Positions 33,850-42,447 of a stretch of DNA of 64,000 nt are shown one piece after another. A model generated the notes under the pieces. That model made no database searches. It saw only the letters and a list, made by a program, of their open reading frames with translations, and had not been told where the DNA came from. Where the stretch lies: positions 3,517,001-3,581,000 of the forward strand of contig NZ_CP028922.1 in NCBI RefSeq assembly GCF_003060825.1, read 5' to 3'. Numbering within the stretch: position 1 is the first letter of the stretch; the number at the start of each line of letters is the position of its first letter. The translations under genes were made by a program, and so were the position numbers. Origin of the DNA: Paenibacillus sp. CAA11 (lineage in GTDB: Bacteria; Bacillota; Bacilli; Paenibacillales; Paenibacillaceae).

Positions 33850-35031
33850 TTATACCCCCTCGATTTGATGAACGCCCTCACCAACACCGCATACATAAAA
33901 ATCACCTTTCAGTCCGGTGCGTTCTTCATAAGCTTTACCTACTTGCTCCACAAACTTCTCTACATCGTCCTGATGCACTAGAGACACCGTACACCCTCCA
34001 AAACCTGCTCCTGTCATTCTCGAACCTAAGGTTCCCGGAATTTTCCGTGCTTCCTCAACCATGACATCCAGCTCTTCACAGCTGACTTCATACAAATCAC
34101 GCAGAGAATCATGGGATGCATTCATCAGCTGCCCAAATGCCGCCAAATCGCCTTGTTTAAGAGCTTCGACGGACTTTAGCACCCGGGCGTTTTCTTCCAC
34201 AACATGCTTCGCTCTCTCCAATAGCGGCTTTGTCTCCAACACAGCCTGATGCTCCTCAAGCTGCTCGGGAGTAAGCTGGGCAAGGTAATCCAGACCGCTT
34301 ACTCTGGACTGAAGTAACTGTAGCGCCTGATCGCATTCGCTGCGCCGTTCATTATATTTCGAATCCACCAAGCCTCTTCGTTTATTGGTATTTGATATCA
34401 CAAGCTTATAGTCTCCGGTAACAAATGGGACCTTCGTATATTCCAGTGTATCGCACATCAGCAGAATAGCGTGATCCTTTGCCCCATTCGCTACTGCAAA
34501 CTGATCCATAATTCCGCTGTTGACGCCTACATATCCGTTCTCCGCTTTCTGGGAAAGCACCGCAATTTCCACGCGATCCGCCAGATATCCCTCTGTGCTG
34601 AGAAGGCCGTAAGCGGTCACTACTTCAATGGAAGCCGAAGAGGACAGGCCTGAGCCATTAGGAATTTCACCGTTGTACAAGAAATCATATCCACGGGTCA
34701 AATCACGTCCCAGCTTGCCAAGCTCAACTATGACGCCAACCGAATAATCGACCCATTCCCCGGTTTTGGATTCCGCAAGAGATTTCACATCGCCATGAAG
34801 CTCTACATGATATGGAAAATTCATAGACTTGAAGGACAGTTTCTTGTCTTGGCGCGGACGCAAGAGCAATGTGGTTCCGAATTCCAGTGCGGCCGGAAGC
34901 ACATAACCTCCATTGTAGTCAATATGCTCACCGATTAAGTTGACCCGCCCAGGCGCCTGAAACACGGATATTTCTTCGGAAGATTCCCCGAATTGTGCCG
35001 TAAATGCCTGCTTCATCTCCATCAGATTCAT
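33850..35031 (-). CDS. galK: Galactokinase
   Basis: 393 residues of the GHMP kinase family. The galactose signature APGRVNLIGEHIDYNGGYVLP is near residue 30, the ATP loop is GSGLSSSASIEV near 115, and MTGAGFGGCTVSLV is near the C-terminus. It phosphorylates galactose with ATP. The ATG at 35031 is preceded by AAAGGGTG; an in-frame ATG at 35082 lacks a ribosome site. First gene of galKET, divergent from an AraC-type regulator. Confidence 0.95.
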   Translation of the reverse strand: MNLMEMKQAFTAQFGESSEEISVFQAPGRVNLIGEHIDYNGGYVLPAALEFGTTLLLRPRQDKKLSFKSMNFPYHVELHGDVKSLAESKTGEWVDYSVGVIVELGKLGRDLTRGYDFLYNGEIPNGSGLSSSASIEVVTAYGLLSTEGYLADRVEIAVLSQKAENGYVGVNSGIMDQFAVANGAKDHAILLMCDTLEYTKVPFVTGDYKLVISNTNKRRGLVDSKYNERRSECDQALQLLQSRVSGLDYLAQLTPEQLEEHQAVLETKPLLERAKHVVEENARVLKSVEALKQGDLAAFGQLMNASHDSLRDLYEVSCEELDVMVEEARKIPGTLGSRMTGAGFGGCTVSLVHQDDVEKFVEQVGKAYEERTGLKGDFYVCGVGEGVHQIEGV

Positions 35032-35104
35032 TAAGATACACCCTTTCAACAAAATGTTACATAGTATGAGGTTCATCTGCAAATTTTCGATGGTTCCTGG
35101 TTCA

Positions 35105-35110
35105 ATTATA
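35105..35110 (-). promoter_or_regulatory. gal operon -10 box
   Basis: A perfect TATAAT on the minus strand about 75 bases before galK. The region 17 bases upstream (TATCAA) is a poor -35 box, consistent with dependence on an activator such as the divergent AraC-type protein. Confidence 0.5.
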
Positions 35111-35127
35111 AGAGATACGCACCAAGA

Positions 35128-35156
35128 TTGATAATGTATGTATGCGCTTTTAATAT
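35128..35156 (+). promoter_or_regulatory. Sigma-A promoter of the AraC-type regulator
   Basis: TTGATA (35128-35133) and TAATAT (35151-35156) are exactly 17 bases apart. It is back to back with the gal -10 box. Confidence 0.7.
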
Positions 35157-35218
35157 GGATAAATGTGACTTCACCGTGTAAGATAGAAGAAGAAACTGCT
35201 TCACAGGGGGGAGTCGTT

Positions 35219-36094
35219 ATGACTGCAGAGGCATCTTATATTTCTGCTGCAAATCCGGGAGGAGCAAGCCGTGAGGAGCTTCGCGTCCTATTTGCCGGCG
35301 ACAGCCAGACGATGCCAGATCACATGCTTGGACCTAAAATCTATGATTTCTTCCTGTTCCATTATATTGAGAACGGGGCTGGAGTTTTTCGTACCGAAGA
35401 AGCGGTCTTTCATTTACAAGCTGGCAGCGGCTTCCTGATCCATCCCAATCAGCTCGTAAGCTATGCATCCGATCATGAACAGCCATGGAAATACCGGTGG
35501 ATGGCCTTTACGGGCGGGAATGCTGCTTCGCTTGTACAGCGCGCCGGCTTCAGCTTAAGCTTACCGATCATGCATGGGAATGTGCACAGCGGAATTCCGC
35601 AAGCCCTCGCCTCCATTCTGCAGCTTTTTCGCGAACAAAGAGAAGGTGCTCATCTGGCTTCCTTAGGGTATCTCTATCTGATTCTGGCCGAAGCCGAAGG
35701 CTCAAGGACTGAGAATATGGCGCCCTTAACGGGAGAGACACGCGGTGACAGGATTGTAAAGCAAATGATTCATTATATGTCCAGCCAATACGCTTATCCT
35801 ATATCTATTGAGGAAATGTGCTCCGGACTCGGCTATAATCGCGCATACCTGTCCCGAATCTTCAAGAAAGAAACCGGCATATCCCCAGTCTCCTATCTTC
35901 TGAAGCTGCGCATTGATAAAGCTCGTCACCTGCTGCGTGAGCGGCCTGACCTTTCCATTGAGCAGGTTGCGAATTCCGTAGGAATTCCAGACTCACTCTA
36001 CTTCTCACGCCAGTTTCGCCGCTTCCACGGCGAAGCACCCAGCAGATACCGCCAATCCGCAGCAGGGCTTAAGAGCAGAAGCGTTATGAAATAA
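35219..36094 (+). CDS. AraC-family transcriptional regulator, probable gal activator
   Basis: 291 residues. An N-terminal cupin-type sensor domain (about 25-160, with AVFHLQAGSGFLIHPNQ) precedes two helix-turn-helix units (about 190-290): ISIEEMCSGLGYNRAYLSRIFKKETG and the SIEQVANSVGIPDSLYFSRQFRR segment that carries the AraC signature. The ATG at 35219 has GGGGGGAG upstream. It is divergent from galKET across about 190 bases, with its own strong promoter facing a gal promoter that lacks a -35 box. Control of gal by a sugar ligand is inferred from this layout. Confidence 0.88.
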   Translation: MTAEASYISAANPGGASREELRVLFAGDSQTMPDHMLGPKIYDFFLFHYIENGAGVFRTEEAVFHLQAGSGFLIHPNQLVSYASDHEQPWKYRWMAFTGGNAASLVQRAGFSLSLPIMHGNVHSGIPQALASILQLFREQREGAHLASLGYLYLILAEAEGSRTENMAPLTGETRGDRIVKQMIHYMSSQYAYPISIEEMCSGLGYNRAYLSRIFKKETGISPVSYLLKLRIDKARHLLRERPDLSIEQVANSVGIPDSLYFSRQFRRFHGEAPSRYRQSAAGLKSRSVMK

Positions 36095-36098
36095 AAAT

Positions 36099-36135
36099 GC
36101 CCGGTCCACCTAAGCATTGCTGAGGTGGATCGGGC
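36099..36135. terminator. Bidirectional terminator
   Basis: GCCCGATCCACCT-type and AGGTGGATCGGGC arms form a 13-bp stem with one mismatch, with AAAAA on the left and ACTCATTT on the right. It serves the araC-type gene and the converging aldo/keto reductase gene. Confidence 0.75.
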
Positions 36136-36164
36136 TACTCATTTATCTTGCGAGTCACGACTAT

Positions 36165-37166
36165 TTATTCAGCGTCTGTCTTCAAAATGGTCTCAATTCG
36201 GTTCAGTTCTTCCTCAGAGAAATCCAGCTGATTCAAAGCAGCTACGTTCTCTTCAATTTGACTGACACGGCTTGCACCAATCAAGGCCGAGGTGACACGG
36301 CCGCCGCGAAGCACCCATGCCAGGGCAAACTGAGCCAGGCTTTGTCCTCGGGCTGCAGCCATCTGATTCAGAGCACGAATCTTACGTAGGACCTCTGGCG
36401 TAATCTGGTTCTCCTGCAAAGCTCCGGTTGGATTGGCTGCGCGCGAATTTTCCGGAATTCCATTTAAATACTTGCTGGTAAGAAGACCTTGAGCAAGCGG
36501 ACAGAACGCGATACTTCCAACGCCGTTCTCTTCCAGAACATCCTGCAGTCCGTTTTCGATCCAACGTTCCAGCATGGAATAGCTCGGCTGATGAATCAAC
36601 AGCGGGGTGCCAAGCTGCTTCAGAATCGAGATCGCCTCCGCCGTCTTCTCGGCAGAATAGCTGGAGATTCCAATATAAAGCGCTTTACCCGAACGAACAA
36701 TTTGATCGAGCGCCATCATGGTCTCTTCTAACGGAGTCTCGGGATCAAACCGGTGGGAGTAGAAAATATCCACATAATCAAGCCCCATCCGCTTTAGGCT
36801 CTGATCAAGACTGGAAATTAAATATTTCCGGGAGCCCCATTCTCCATAGGGACCTGGCCACATGTAATACCCGGCCTTAGAGGAGATGATAAGCTCATCG
36901 CGATAAGAAGCCAGATCCTTCTTAAGTACCTGTCCAAACATCTCCTCAGCCGATCCGGGAGGCGGGCCATAGTTGTTTGCCAGATCAAAATGGGTGATTC
37001 CCATATCAAAGGCGCGTCTTATCATTTCACGGCCGTTCTCAAAACTGTCCACACCACCAAAATTATGCCATAAGCCAAGCGATATAGCCGGAAGCTTCAG
37101 CCCCGAGCGGCCTACTCGGTTATATTTCATATTTTCATAGCGTTCTTCATTAGGAGAGTATACCAT
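36165..37166 (-). CDS. yghZ: Aldo/keto reductase, L-glyceraldehyde 3-phosphate reductase type
   Basis: 333 residues. The block from SGLKLPAISLGLWHNFG through THFDLANNYGPPPGSAEE, with its catalytic Asp-Tyr, to SLDQSLKRMGLDYVDIFYSH is the E. coli YghZ/Gpr pattern, as are SAEKTAEAISIL and LIGASRVSQIEENV. It reduces L-glyceraldehyde 3-phosphate and other aldehydes with NADPH. The ATG at 37166 gives the YghZ-like start MVYSPNEERYENMKY; a later ATG at 37130 would lose it. A good promoter and a perfect 14-bp palindrome lie upstream. Confidence 0.9.
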   Translation of the reverse strand: MVYSPNEERYENMKYNRVGRSGLKLPAISLGLWHNFGGVDSFENGREMIRRAFDMGITHFDLANNYGPPPGSAEEMFGQVLKKDLASYRDELIISSKAGYYMWPGPYGEWGSRKYLISSLDQSLKRMGLDYVDIFYSHRFDPETPLEETMMALDQIVRSGKALYIGISSYSAEKTAEAISILKQLGTPLLIHQPSYSMLERWIENGLQDVLEENGVGSIAFCPLAQGLLTSKYLNGIPENSRAANPTGALQENQITPEVLRKIRALNQMAAARGQSLAQFALAWVLRGGRVTSALIGASRVSQIEENVAALNQLDFSEEELNRIETILKTDAE

Positions 37167-37210
37167 GCTCCACATCCTGCCTTCCTATGTTGAAATAACC
37201 TGCTAAAAAT

Positions 37211-37239
37211 ATGATAGCCTCTTCAATAATGTTTGGCAA
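37211..37239 (-). promoter_or_regulatory. Sigma-A promoter of the aldo/keto reductase gene
   Basis: TTGCCA (37239-37234) and TATCAT (37216-37211) are 17 bases apart on the minus strand. Confidence 0.65.
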
Positions 37240-37252
37240 GAAAACGTTTTCT
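37239..37252. promoter_or_regulatory. Palindromic operator, cre-like
   Basis: AGAAAACGTTTTCT is a perfect 14-bp palindrome abutting the -35 box. It matches the CcpA site pattern TGAAANCGNTTTCA except at the outermost bases, so CcpA or another LacI-family protein could bind. Confidence 0.4.
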
Positions 37253-37283
37253 GGCGCTCTGTTACTAGAATTTGTAGAATAAA

Positions 37284-38039
37284 TCAACGATTATCGCTAT
37301 ACAGTATCTTACCCACTTTTTCAAAAGCCTGACCGATAGGCTCAGTTATGATCAAATTAGCCCTGTGGTCATAAGCTGTACGGGAAGCATTCAGCAAAAC
37401 GGTATAATTTCCCCGGAAATAAGTAACAAAATGAGCGGCAGGCTGAACAGTCAAAGAAGTCCCCCCAATCAGCAGCAAATCTGCTCCTTCAATCACGGCC
37501 AATGCCTGTTCAATAGTGTGCTGATCGAGAGGTTCCTCATAAAGAACTACATCGGGCTTAATCACTCCTCCGCATTTACTACAGTGTGGAACCGCCTCCT
37601 CTATCGACAAAATGTGCTCAAGCGAATATGGGGCCCCGCATTCCATACAAGTATTTCGCTGAACTGTTCCATGGAGTTCAAATACATGCTTATTACCTGC
37701 TGCCTGATGAAGCCCGTCGATATTCTGTGTAACCACTCCGATCAGCTTGTTCCGCCGCTCCAATTCGGCTAGAAACCGGTGTGCGGCGTTAGGCTTAGCT
37801 TCAGGGTGCAGCATTTTTGAACGATAAAAGTCAAAAAAGACTTCAGGATGCCGATCAAAAAAACTGCGGCTTAGAATCGTCTCCGGAGAGTATGGAGACT
37901 GATTCTCCATCTGATAAATTCCCGCAGCCGAACGAAAATCAGGAATTCCGCTTTCCGTGGATATGCCTGCCCCGCCAAAAAAGGCAATTCGGTTGCTCTC
38001 GGAAATCCATTTTGCCAGCTGTTCAAGCTTTGCTTCCAT
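37284..38039 (-). CDS. cobB: NAD-dependent protein deacetylase (sirtuin)
   Basis: 251 residues. Sirtuin motifs are GAGISTESGIPDFRS (residues 23-37), TQNIDGLH, the catalytic His in FELHGTV, and a zinc ribbon of two CxxC pairs (CMECG and CSKCG). It removes acyl groups from lysines using NAD. The ATG at 38039 follows GGAG with 8-base spacing; an upstream GTG overlaps that site. It starts 24 bases past a HAD hydrolase gene and is likely co-transcribed with it. B. subtilis has the homologue SrtN. Confidence 0.92.
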   Translation of the reverse strand: MEAKLEQLAKWISESNRIAFFGGAGISTESGIPDFRSAAGIYQMENQSPYSPETILSRSFFDRHPEVFFDFYRSKMLHPEAKPNAAHRFLAELERRNKLIGVVTQNIDGLHQAAGNKHVFELHGTVQRNTCMECGAPYSLEHILSIEEAVPHCSKCGGVIKPDVVLYEEPLDQHTIEQALAVIEGADLLLIGGTSLTVQPAAHFVTYFRGNYTVLLNASRTAYDHRANLIITEPIGQAFEKVGKILYSDNR

Positions 38040-38063
38040 TTCCCTCACTCCTCATATATTAAT

Positions 38064-38837
38064 TTAAGTTCTGATTGCTGCTTCAAGATCCGCATAGTGG
38101 TGAATAATAAAATCCGCGTGTATAAGATGCCCCGAATCTCCATCCGGAGCATAACCGACGGATAAAGCGGCACCGCCCTGCCGCCCCATCTGCATATCCC
38201 CATCCGTATCCCCGATCATGAGAACTTGCCCTGGAGCAACCCCAAGTTCGCTGCAAGCCAGTTCAAGCATTTGCGGGTCCGGCTTTCCCAGACTTACCCG
38301 GTCATGGCCCACAACTGTGCTGAAGAATGCGGAAATACCTAACCAGGCTAGATGGTCAGCAGCTTCGCTTGTCCGATCGGCGGTGACTACGCCTAGAGGA
38401 ATGCCAAGCCTCTTGCATGTTTGCAGCAGAGAGAGCAAGCCAGGCATAGGCACCGCATTCTTCTCCTCCCGAACCGTCTGCATGGCACTCTTCGCGAACT
38501 GCCTGACCTGAAGCAGCGCCTCATTCCAGGCCATGCCGGCGGCGGCATAAAGCTGCCATGCCAGCACAGCAATCGTCTGCTCTTCTGAGGCCATGGCAAG
38601 CGGCCCCCTCCGGTCATAATCTGCAGCTCTTCCATCAAGGCCAAAGCTTAGACCAAGCAGCTTTGAAGGCTCCCCGAGCAGCTTTCCGCCCAGCAGCGAA
38701 AGGTGGCTCTCCACCAGCCGCGTCAATACTTCTGCCCATTGCCCCCACAGCGCCATAAAATCCAACAATGTACCATCCTTGTCGAACAAAGCAGCATGGA
38801 AGGGCACTGTCTTACCTTGAATGACCAGCTCTGGCAT
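38064..38837 (-). CDS. HAD-superfamily phosphatase (phosphoglycolate phosphatase-like)
   Basis: 257 residues. HAD motif I is LFDKDGTLLD (about 17-26), motif II VVTADRT (about 157), motif III the Lys in SLGKPDPQML and motif IV MIGDTDGDMQMG. The helical cap between motifs I and II places it in the subfamily that includes phosphoglycolate phosphatase. The ATG follows TAGGAGGAG. First of a two-gene unit with the sirtuin. Its substrate is not evident; pairing with an NAD-consuming deacylase may or may not be meaningful. Confidence 0.85.
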   Translation of the reverse strand: MPELVIQGKTVPFHAALFDKDGTLLDFMALWGQWAEVLTRLVESHLSLLGGKLLGEPSKLLGLSFGLDGRAADYDRRGPLAMASEEQTIAVLAWQLYAAAGMAWNEALLQVRQFAKSAMQTVREEKNAVPMPGLLSLLQTCKRLGIPLGVVTADRTSEAADHLAWLGISAFFSTVVGHDRVSLGKPDPQMLELACSELGVAPGQVLMIGDTDGDMQMGRQGGAALSVGYAPDGDSGHLIHADFIIHHYADLEAAIRT

Positions 38838-39060
38838 GCTTCTCCTCCTAACTCAATTACGAAGTTTAACGAGTGATCTTAAGTTAATTTTATTTTACCG
38901 CTACAAAAAACATGGATTCAACACTTAGACATAATTCCAGGTAATGATAACGCTTACTGAAGTGATACATATCACACGCAGAGGCACTGTTTCCGTCGTA
39001 TTCTTAGCTCAACAATATTTTAAATTTAAAAAACATATTTTTGGACAGGAGTCGTTCGCT

Positions 39061-40116
39061 ATGCTGGATGCTTCTACCGTTGAACGTACGGGAGAAACCT
39101 ATGCTTTGAACCTTCGTTTTCTGCTCATTGTATGTGTTTTTATCGGTAATCTCATTGAGCCGCTAATTCTCCAAGCACCTCACATGCACGCCCTGTATGT
39201 TTGGATTTTCACTTTTCATATGCCTCTATTCGTGTTTGTCACCGGTTATTTTGCTAAGCATAATCTTAGGGGGGATGCCGGACGCAAGCTGCTGATCCAA
39301 ATTGGCCTGCAATACTTGATCTTTCAGAGCATCTACTCAGTTCTCGACATTACTGTGTTCAAGGTGAATCAGATTCACCATTCGTTCTTCGCCCCTTACC
39401 TTCTCCTCTGGTTTCTAGCCAGCCACATCTTTTGGCGTCTAGCTTTACGGCTGATGTTAAAATGGCCGGTAAAGCTCCAGTTTCTATGCTCCTTGGCAGG
39501 TGGTATTCTAGTCGGCTATTTGCAAATGGACGGCACTTGGCTCAGCCTTTCTCGCAGCTTCATCTACCTTCCTTTTTTTGTAGCTGGATATCACTACTCT
39601 TACGCTTATTTTGTGAAATTTATCACCAGAAATATCCGTCGCCTTGCCCTACTCACCAGCCTCATTCTCTTAGGGGCCGCTGCCATATGGTCAAACCAAA
39701 TGCAGATCGGCTGGCTGTATGGAAGCATGACGTATGCGCAGCTCCAATATCACGAGTGGTATGCGGGTCTTTTTCGGGCAACGATTTACATGGTGCAGAT
39801 CATTTCGGCAGCAGCCATTTTATTGCTTGTCCCTCAGCGGCAGCATCGCATCACCGACTGGGGTAAGCGAACACTGTATGTCTTTCTGCTGCACGGGCTT
39901 ATTGTACGCTTTGCAGCTGTCTCACCGATATACAGCTATATAGAGAGTCCCGCTGCCTCATTCGCCTTGATGCTTGCAGCAATTCTCTTAACGATCCTGC
40001 TTTGCCACCCCAAAGTTAAACAAATGACCTCCTGGATCATAGAACCTAGGGTAGAATGGCTGTTCGCAGCTCATTCCCAGCCCACAAAGATAACAGCTGC
40101 TTCCAGCGAGCGTTAG
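39061..40116 (+). CDS. Membrane acyltransferase family protein
   Basis: 351 residues with about ten hydrophobic helices. It has the acyltransferase-3 (PF01757) layout, starting LNLRFLLIVCVFIGNLIEPL and running through FTFHMPLFVFVTGYFAKH, the block that normally bears the catalytic His. HRITDWGKRTLYVFLLHGLIV near the end is also typical. Such proteins O-acetylate sugars of the envelope or surface polysaccharides; this branch is often called fucose 4-O-acetylase-like. The ATG at 39061 has AGGAG 9 bases upstream; the frame is open further left, but no earlier start has a good site. Single-gene unit, target unknown. Confidence 0.83.
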   Translation: MLDASTVERTGETYALNLRFLLIVCVFIGNLIEPLILQAPHMHALYVWIFTFHMPLFVFVTGYFAKHNLRGDAGRKLLIQIGLQYLIFQSIYSVLDITVFKVNQIHHSFFAPYLLLWFLASHIFWRLALRLMLKWPVKLQFLCSLAGGILVGYLQMDGTWLSLSRSFIYLPFFVAGYHYSYAYFVKFITRNIRRLALLTSLILLGAAAIWSNQMQIGWLYGSMTYAQLQYHEWYAGLFRATIYMVQIISAAAILLLVPQRQHRITDWGKRTLYVFLLHGLIVRFAAVSPIYSYIESPAASFALMLAAILLTILLCHPKVKQMTSWIIEPRVEWLFAAHSQPTKITAASSER

Positions 40117-40210
40117 CACTTTAATCTCCATAGCTGATTCAACCCAGCTAGCTGTGGTATATAAAAGTTACGCGCAACTAAAAACCATTACTGCGAAGGA
40201 GTGATTTTTG

Positions 40211-40465
40211 ATGGCACGTAACAATAAAAAGATGAGTCGTGAGGAAGCGGGACGCATGGGTGGCGAAGCCACTGCTAAAAACCATGGCAAAGAATTCTAT
40301 CAAGAAATCGGACAAAAGGGCGGACAAGCCACCGCCAAATCACACGACCGCGAATTCTATCAAGAAATTGGGCAAAAGGGCGGCGAAGCCACCGCCGATT
40401 CTCACGATAAAGACTTCTATCGTGAAATCGGACGCAAAGGTGGACAAGCCAGAAACAATAAATAA
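40211..40465 (+). CDS. gsiB: General stress protein GsiB (KGG repeat)
   Basis: 84 very hydrophilic residues with three copies of a 20-residue repeat (EFYQEIGQKGGQATAKSHDR type) after MSREEAGRMGG, ending KGGQARNNK. This is the design of B. subtilis GsiB, a LEA-like desiccation and glucose-starvation protein with five such repeats, so this homologue is two repeats shorter. The ATG at 40211 has AAGGAG 9 bases upstream. GATTCAA and GGTAT about 13 bases apart near 40136-40160 vaguely recall a SigB promoter, but this is weak. A clear terminator follows. Confidence 0.9.
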   Translation: MARNNKKMSREEAGRMGGEATAKNHGKEFYQEIGQKGGQATAKSHDREFYQEIGQKGGEATADSHDKDFYREIGRKGGQARNNK

Positions 40466-40507
40466 TTTCCCAGTATTGGGATGAACTTTATATATAGGAA
40501 GCAAGGG

Positions 40508-40546
40508 CGAACACTCCGGATTACTGATCCGGGGTGTTCGTCTTTT
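40508..40546 (+). terminator. Terminator of gsiB
   Basis: CGAACACTCCGGAT pairs with ATCCGGGGTGTTCG (one G-U pair), followed by TCTTTT. Confidence 0.85.
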
Positions 40547-40569
40547 ATAGGAAAATGCAACCTGCTGGC

Positions 40570-40598
40570 TTTAGTAGAAAAAGAAGAAGTGATATGAT
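40570..40598 (+). promoter_or_regulatory. Probable promoter of ilvD
   Basis: TTTAGT (40570-40575) and TATGAT (40593-40598) are 17 bases apart, about 70 bases before ilvD. No T-box sequence was seen in the leader. Confidence 0.5.
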
Positions 40599-40669
40599 AG
40601 ACTGTTAAGAAAGCTTTAGCGATGTGAATTCTTAAAATACTGATGTGTAAACTGGGGGGAAACGTCATC

Positions 40670-42355
40670 ATGACAGCCAAGAAAATGCGTTCTGATATGA
40701 TTAAGAAGGGCTTTGACCGGGCTCCGCACCGCAGCCTTCTGCGTGCAGCCGGAGTGAAAGAGGAAGACTTCGGCAAACCGTTCATCGCCGTCTGCAACTC
40801 CTACATTGATATCGTGCCAGGGCATGTCCATTTGCAGGAATTCGGGAAAATTGTCAAGGAAGCCATCCGGGAAGCCGGCGGGGTTCCATTTGAGTTTAAT
40901 ACCATCGGGGTGGATGACGGAATCGCCATGGGCCACATTGGTATGCGTTACTCTCTGCCAAGCCGGGAAATTATCGCCGACTCGCTGGAAACTGTAGTTT
41001 CTGCACACTGGTTTGACGGTATGGTCTGCATCCCGAACTGTGACAAGATCACGCCGGGGATGCTGATGGGTGCACTGCGTGTTAATATCCCAACCATCTT
41101 CGTCAGCGGCGGCCCGATGAAGGCCGGAGTAGATACCAAGGGCAACCGGTTATCTCTGACCTCTGTATTCGAAGGCGTCGGCGCTTATCAATCCGGAAAA
41201 ATTGATGATGCTGGTCTTCTCGAACTTGAACAATATGGCTGTCCTACCTGCGGATCCTGTTCAGGCATGTTCACGGCTAACTCCATGAACTGCCTTGCTG
41301 AGGCCTTGGGTCTGGCGCTTCCAGGCAACGGAACAATTCTTGCGGTGTCCGAGGAACGCCGTGACTTTGTTAGACAGTCTGCTCGTCAGCTCATGGAGCT
41401 GGTGAAGATGGACCTTAAACCTCGCGATATTGTGACCAAGGAATCCATTGACAATGCATTTGCATTAGACATGGCAATGGGCGGATCCACGAACACTGTG
41501 CTTCACACGCTGGCCCTTGCTCAGGAAGCTGGTATTGACTATCCTCTGGAGCGGATCAATGAGGTAGCTAACCGAGTTCCGCATATTTCCAAGCTGGCCC
41601 CGGCATCCAATTATTTCATCGAAGATGTGCACCAGGCAGGAGGCGTGAGCGCAGTGCTGAACGAGCTGCTTAAGAAGCCGGGAGCGCTGTTTGGCGAGCA
41701 AATTACCGTAACAGGTAAAACGCTGCGTGAAAACGTAGAAGGCCAAGAAATTCAGGATACCAACGTCATTCATCCGATCGACCAGCCTTATTCCGAGCGC
41801 GGTGGTCTAGCTATTCTGTATGGTAATCTGGCACCTGAAGGCTCTGTAATTAAGGTAGGCGCTGTTGATCCTTCTGTAGGCGGGTATCATAAAGGTCCTG
41901 CCATCTGCTTTGATTCTCAGGAAGAAGCGCTCGAAGGCATCGCTAACGGCAAGGTCAAGGAAGGTCATGTCGTAGTTATTCGTTATGAAGGACCAAAGGG
42001 CGGTCCTGGTATGCCGGAGATGCTGGCTCCAACTTCTCAAATTGCCGGTATGGGCTTGGGTGCTAAGGTCGGCCTAATTACAGACGGCAGATTCTCTGGC
42101 GCATCCCGCGGCATCAGTATCGGACATATTTCTCCAGAAGCTGCTGAAGGCGGTCCGATTGCTTTTGTTGAAGATGGAGACCTCATCGAACTTGATTTGA
42201 ACAACCGTAAGATTGAGCTTCTGGTTGATGAAGAAGTAATGGCTGCGCGCCGCGCAAACTGGAAAGGATTCGAGCCAAAAGTAAAAACAGGCTACCTCGC
42301 GAGATATTCCAAGCTAGTTACCAATGCTAGCTCCGGTGGCGTCATGAAAATTTAA
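40670..42355 (+). CDS. ilvD: Dihydroxy-acid dehydratase
   Basis: 561 residues. Iron-sulfur cysteines fall in [22 protein letters not shown] and [19 protein letters not shown]; the last two are the family signatures. [11 protein letters not shown] and [10 protein letters not shown] lie in the C-terminal half. The enzyme makes 2-keto acids for valine, isoleucine and pantothenate synthesis. The ATG at 40670 follows GGGGGGA with 9-base spacing; an in-frame codon at 40643 lacks a site. It stands alone here, unlike the ilv-leu operon of Bacillus. Confidence 0.96.
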   Translation: MTAKKMRSDMIKKGFDRAPHRSLLRAAGVKEEDFGKPFIAVCNSYIDIVPGHVHLQEFGKIVKEAIREAGGVPFEFNTIGVDDGIAMGHIGMRYSLPSREIIADSLETVVSAHWFDGMVCIPNCDKITPGMLMGALRVNIPTIFVSGGPMKAGVDTKGNRLSLTSVFEGVGAYQSGKIDDAGLLELEQYGCPTCGSCSGMFTANSMNCLAEALGLALPGNGTILAVSEERRDFVRQSARQLMELVKMDLKPRDIVTKESIDNAFALDMAMGGSTNTVLHTLALAQEAGIDYPLERINEVANRVPHISKLAPASNYFIEDVHQAGGVSAVLNELLKKPGALFGEQITVTGKTLRENVEGQEIQDTNVIHPIDQPYSERGGLAILYGNLAPEGSVIKVGAVDPSVGGYHKGPAICFDSQEEALEGIANGKVKEGHVVVIRYEGPKGGPGMPEMLAPTSQIAGMGLGAKVGLITDGRFSGASRGISIGHISPEAAEGGPIAFVEDGDLIELDLNNRKIELLVDEEVMAARRANWKGFEPKVKTGYLARYSKLVTNASSGGVMKI

Positions 42356-42372
42356 ATAGAATTTATGGATAA

Positions 42373-42407
42373 GAAAAAAGGACCGATGAAAATCGGCCCT
42401 TTTTTCT
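42373..42407. terminator. Terminator shared by ilvD and the deacetylase gene
   Basis: AAAAGGACCGAT and ATCGGCCCTTTT form a 12-bp stem (one mismatch) flanked by A and T runs, so it can act on both strands between converging genes. Confidence 0.88.
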
Positions 42408-42447
42408 TATCTTACTGCATATCTCATGTAACGCTTGGAAACAATTG

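Noticed and set aside
36117-36389. 90-codon plus-strand frame past the AraC-type gene
   Set aside because: It is the reverse of the aldo/keto reductase end and begins inside the terminator.
40136-40160. SigB-type promoter for gsiB
   Set aside because: Only weak resemblance in both boxes; kept as a remark, not a feature.
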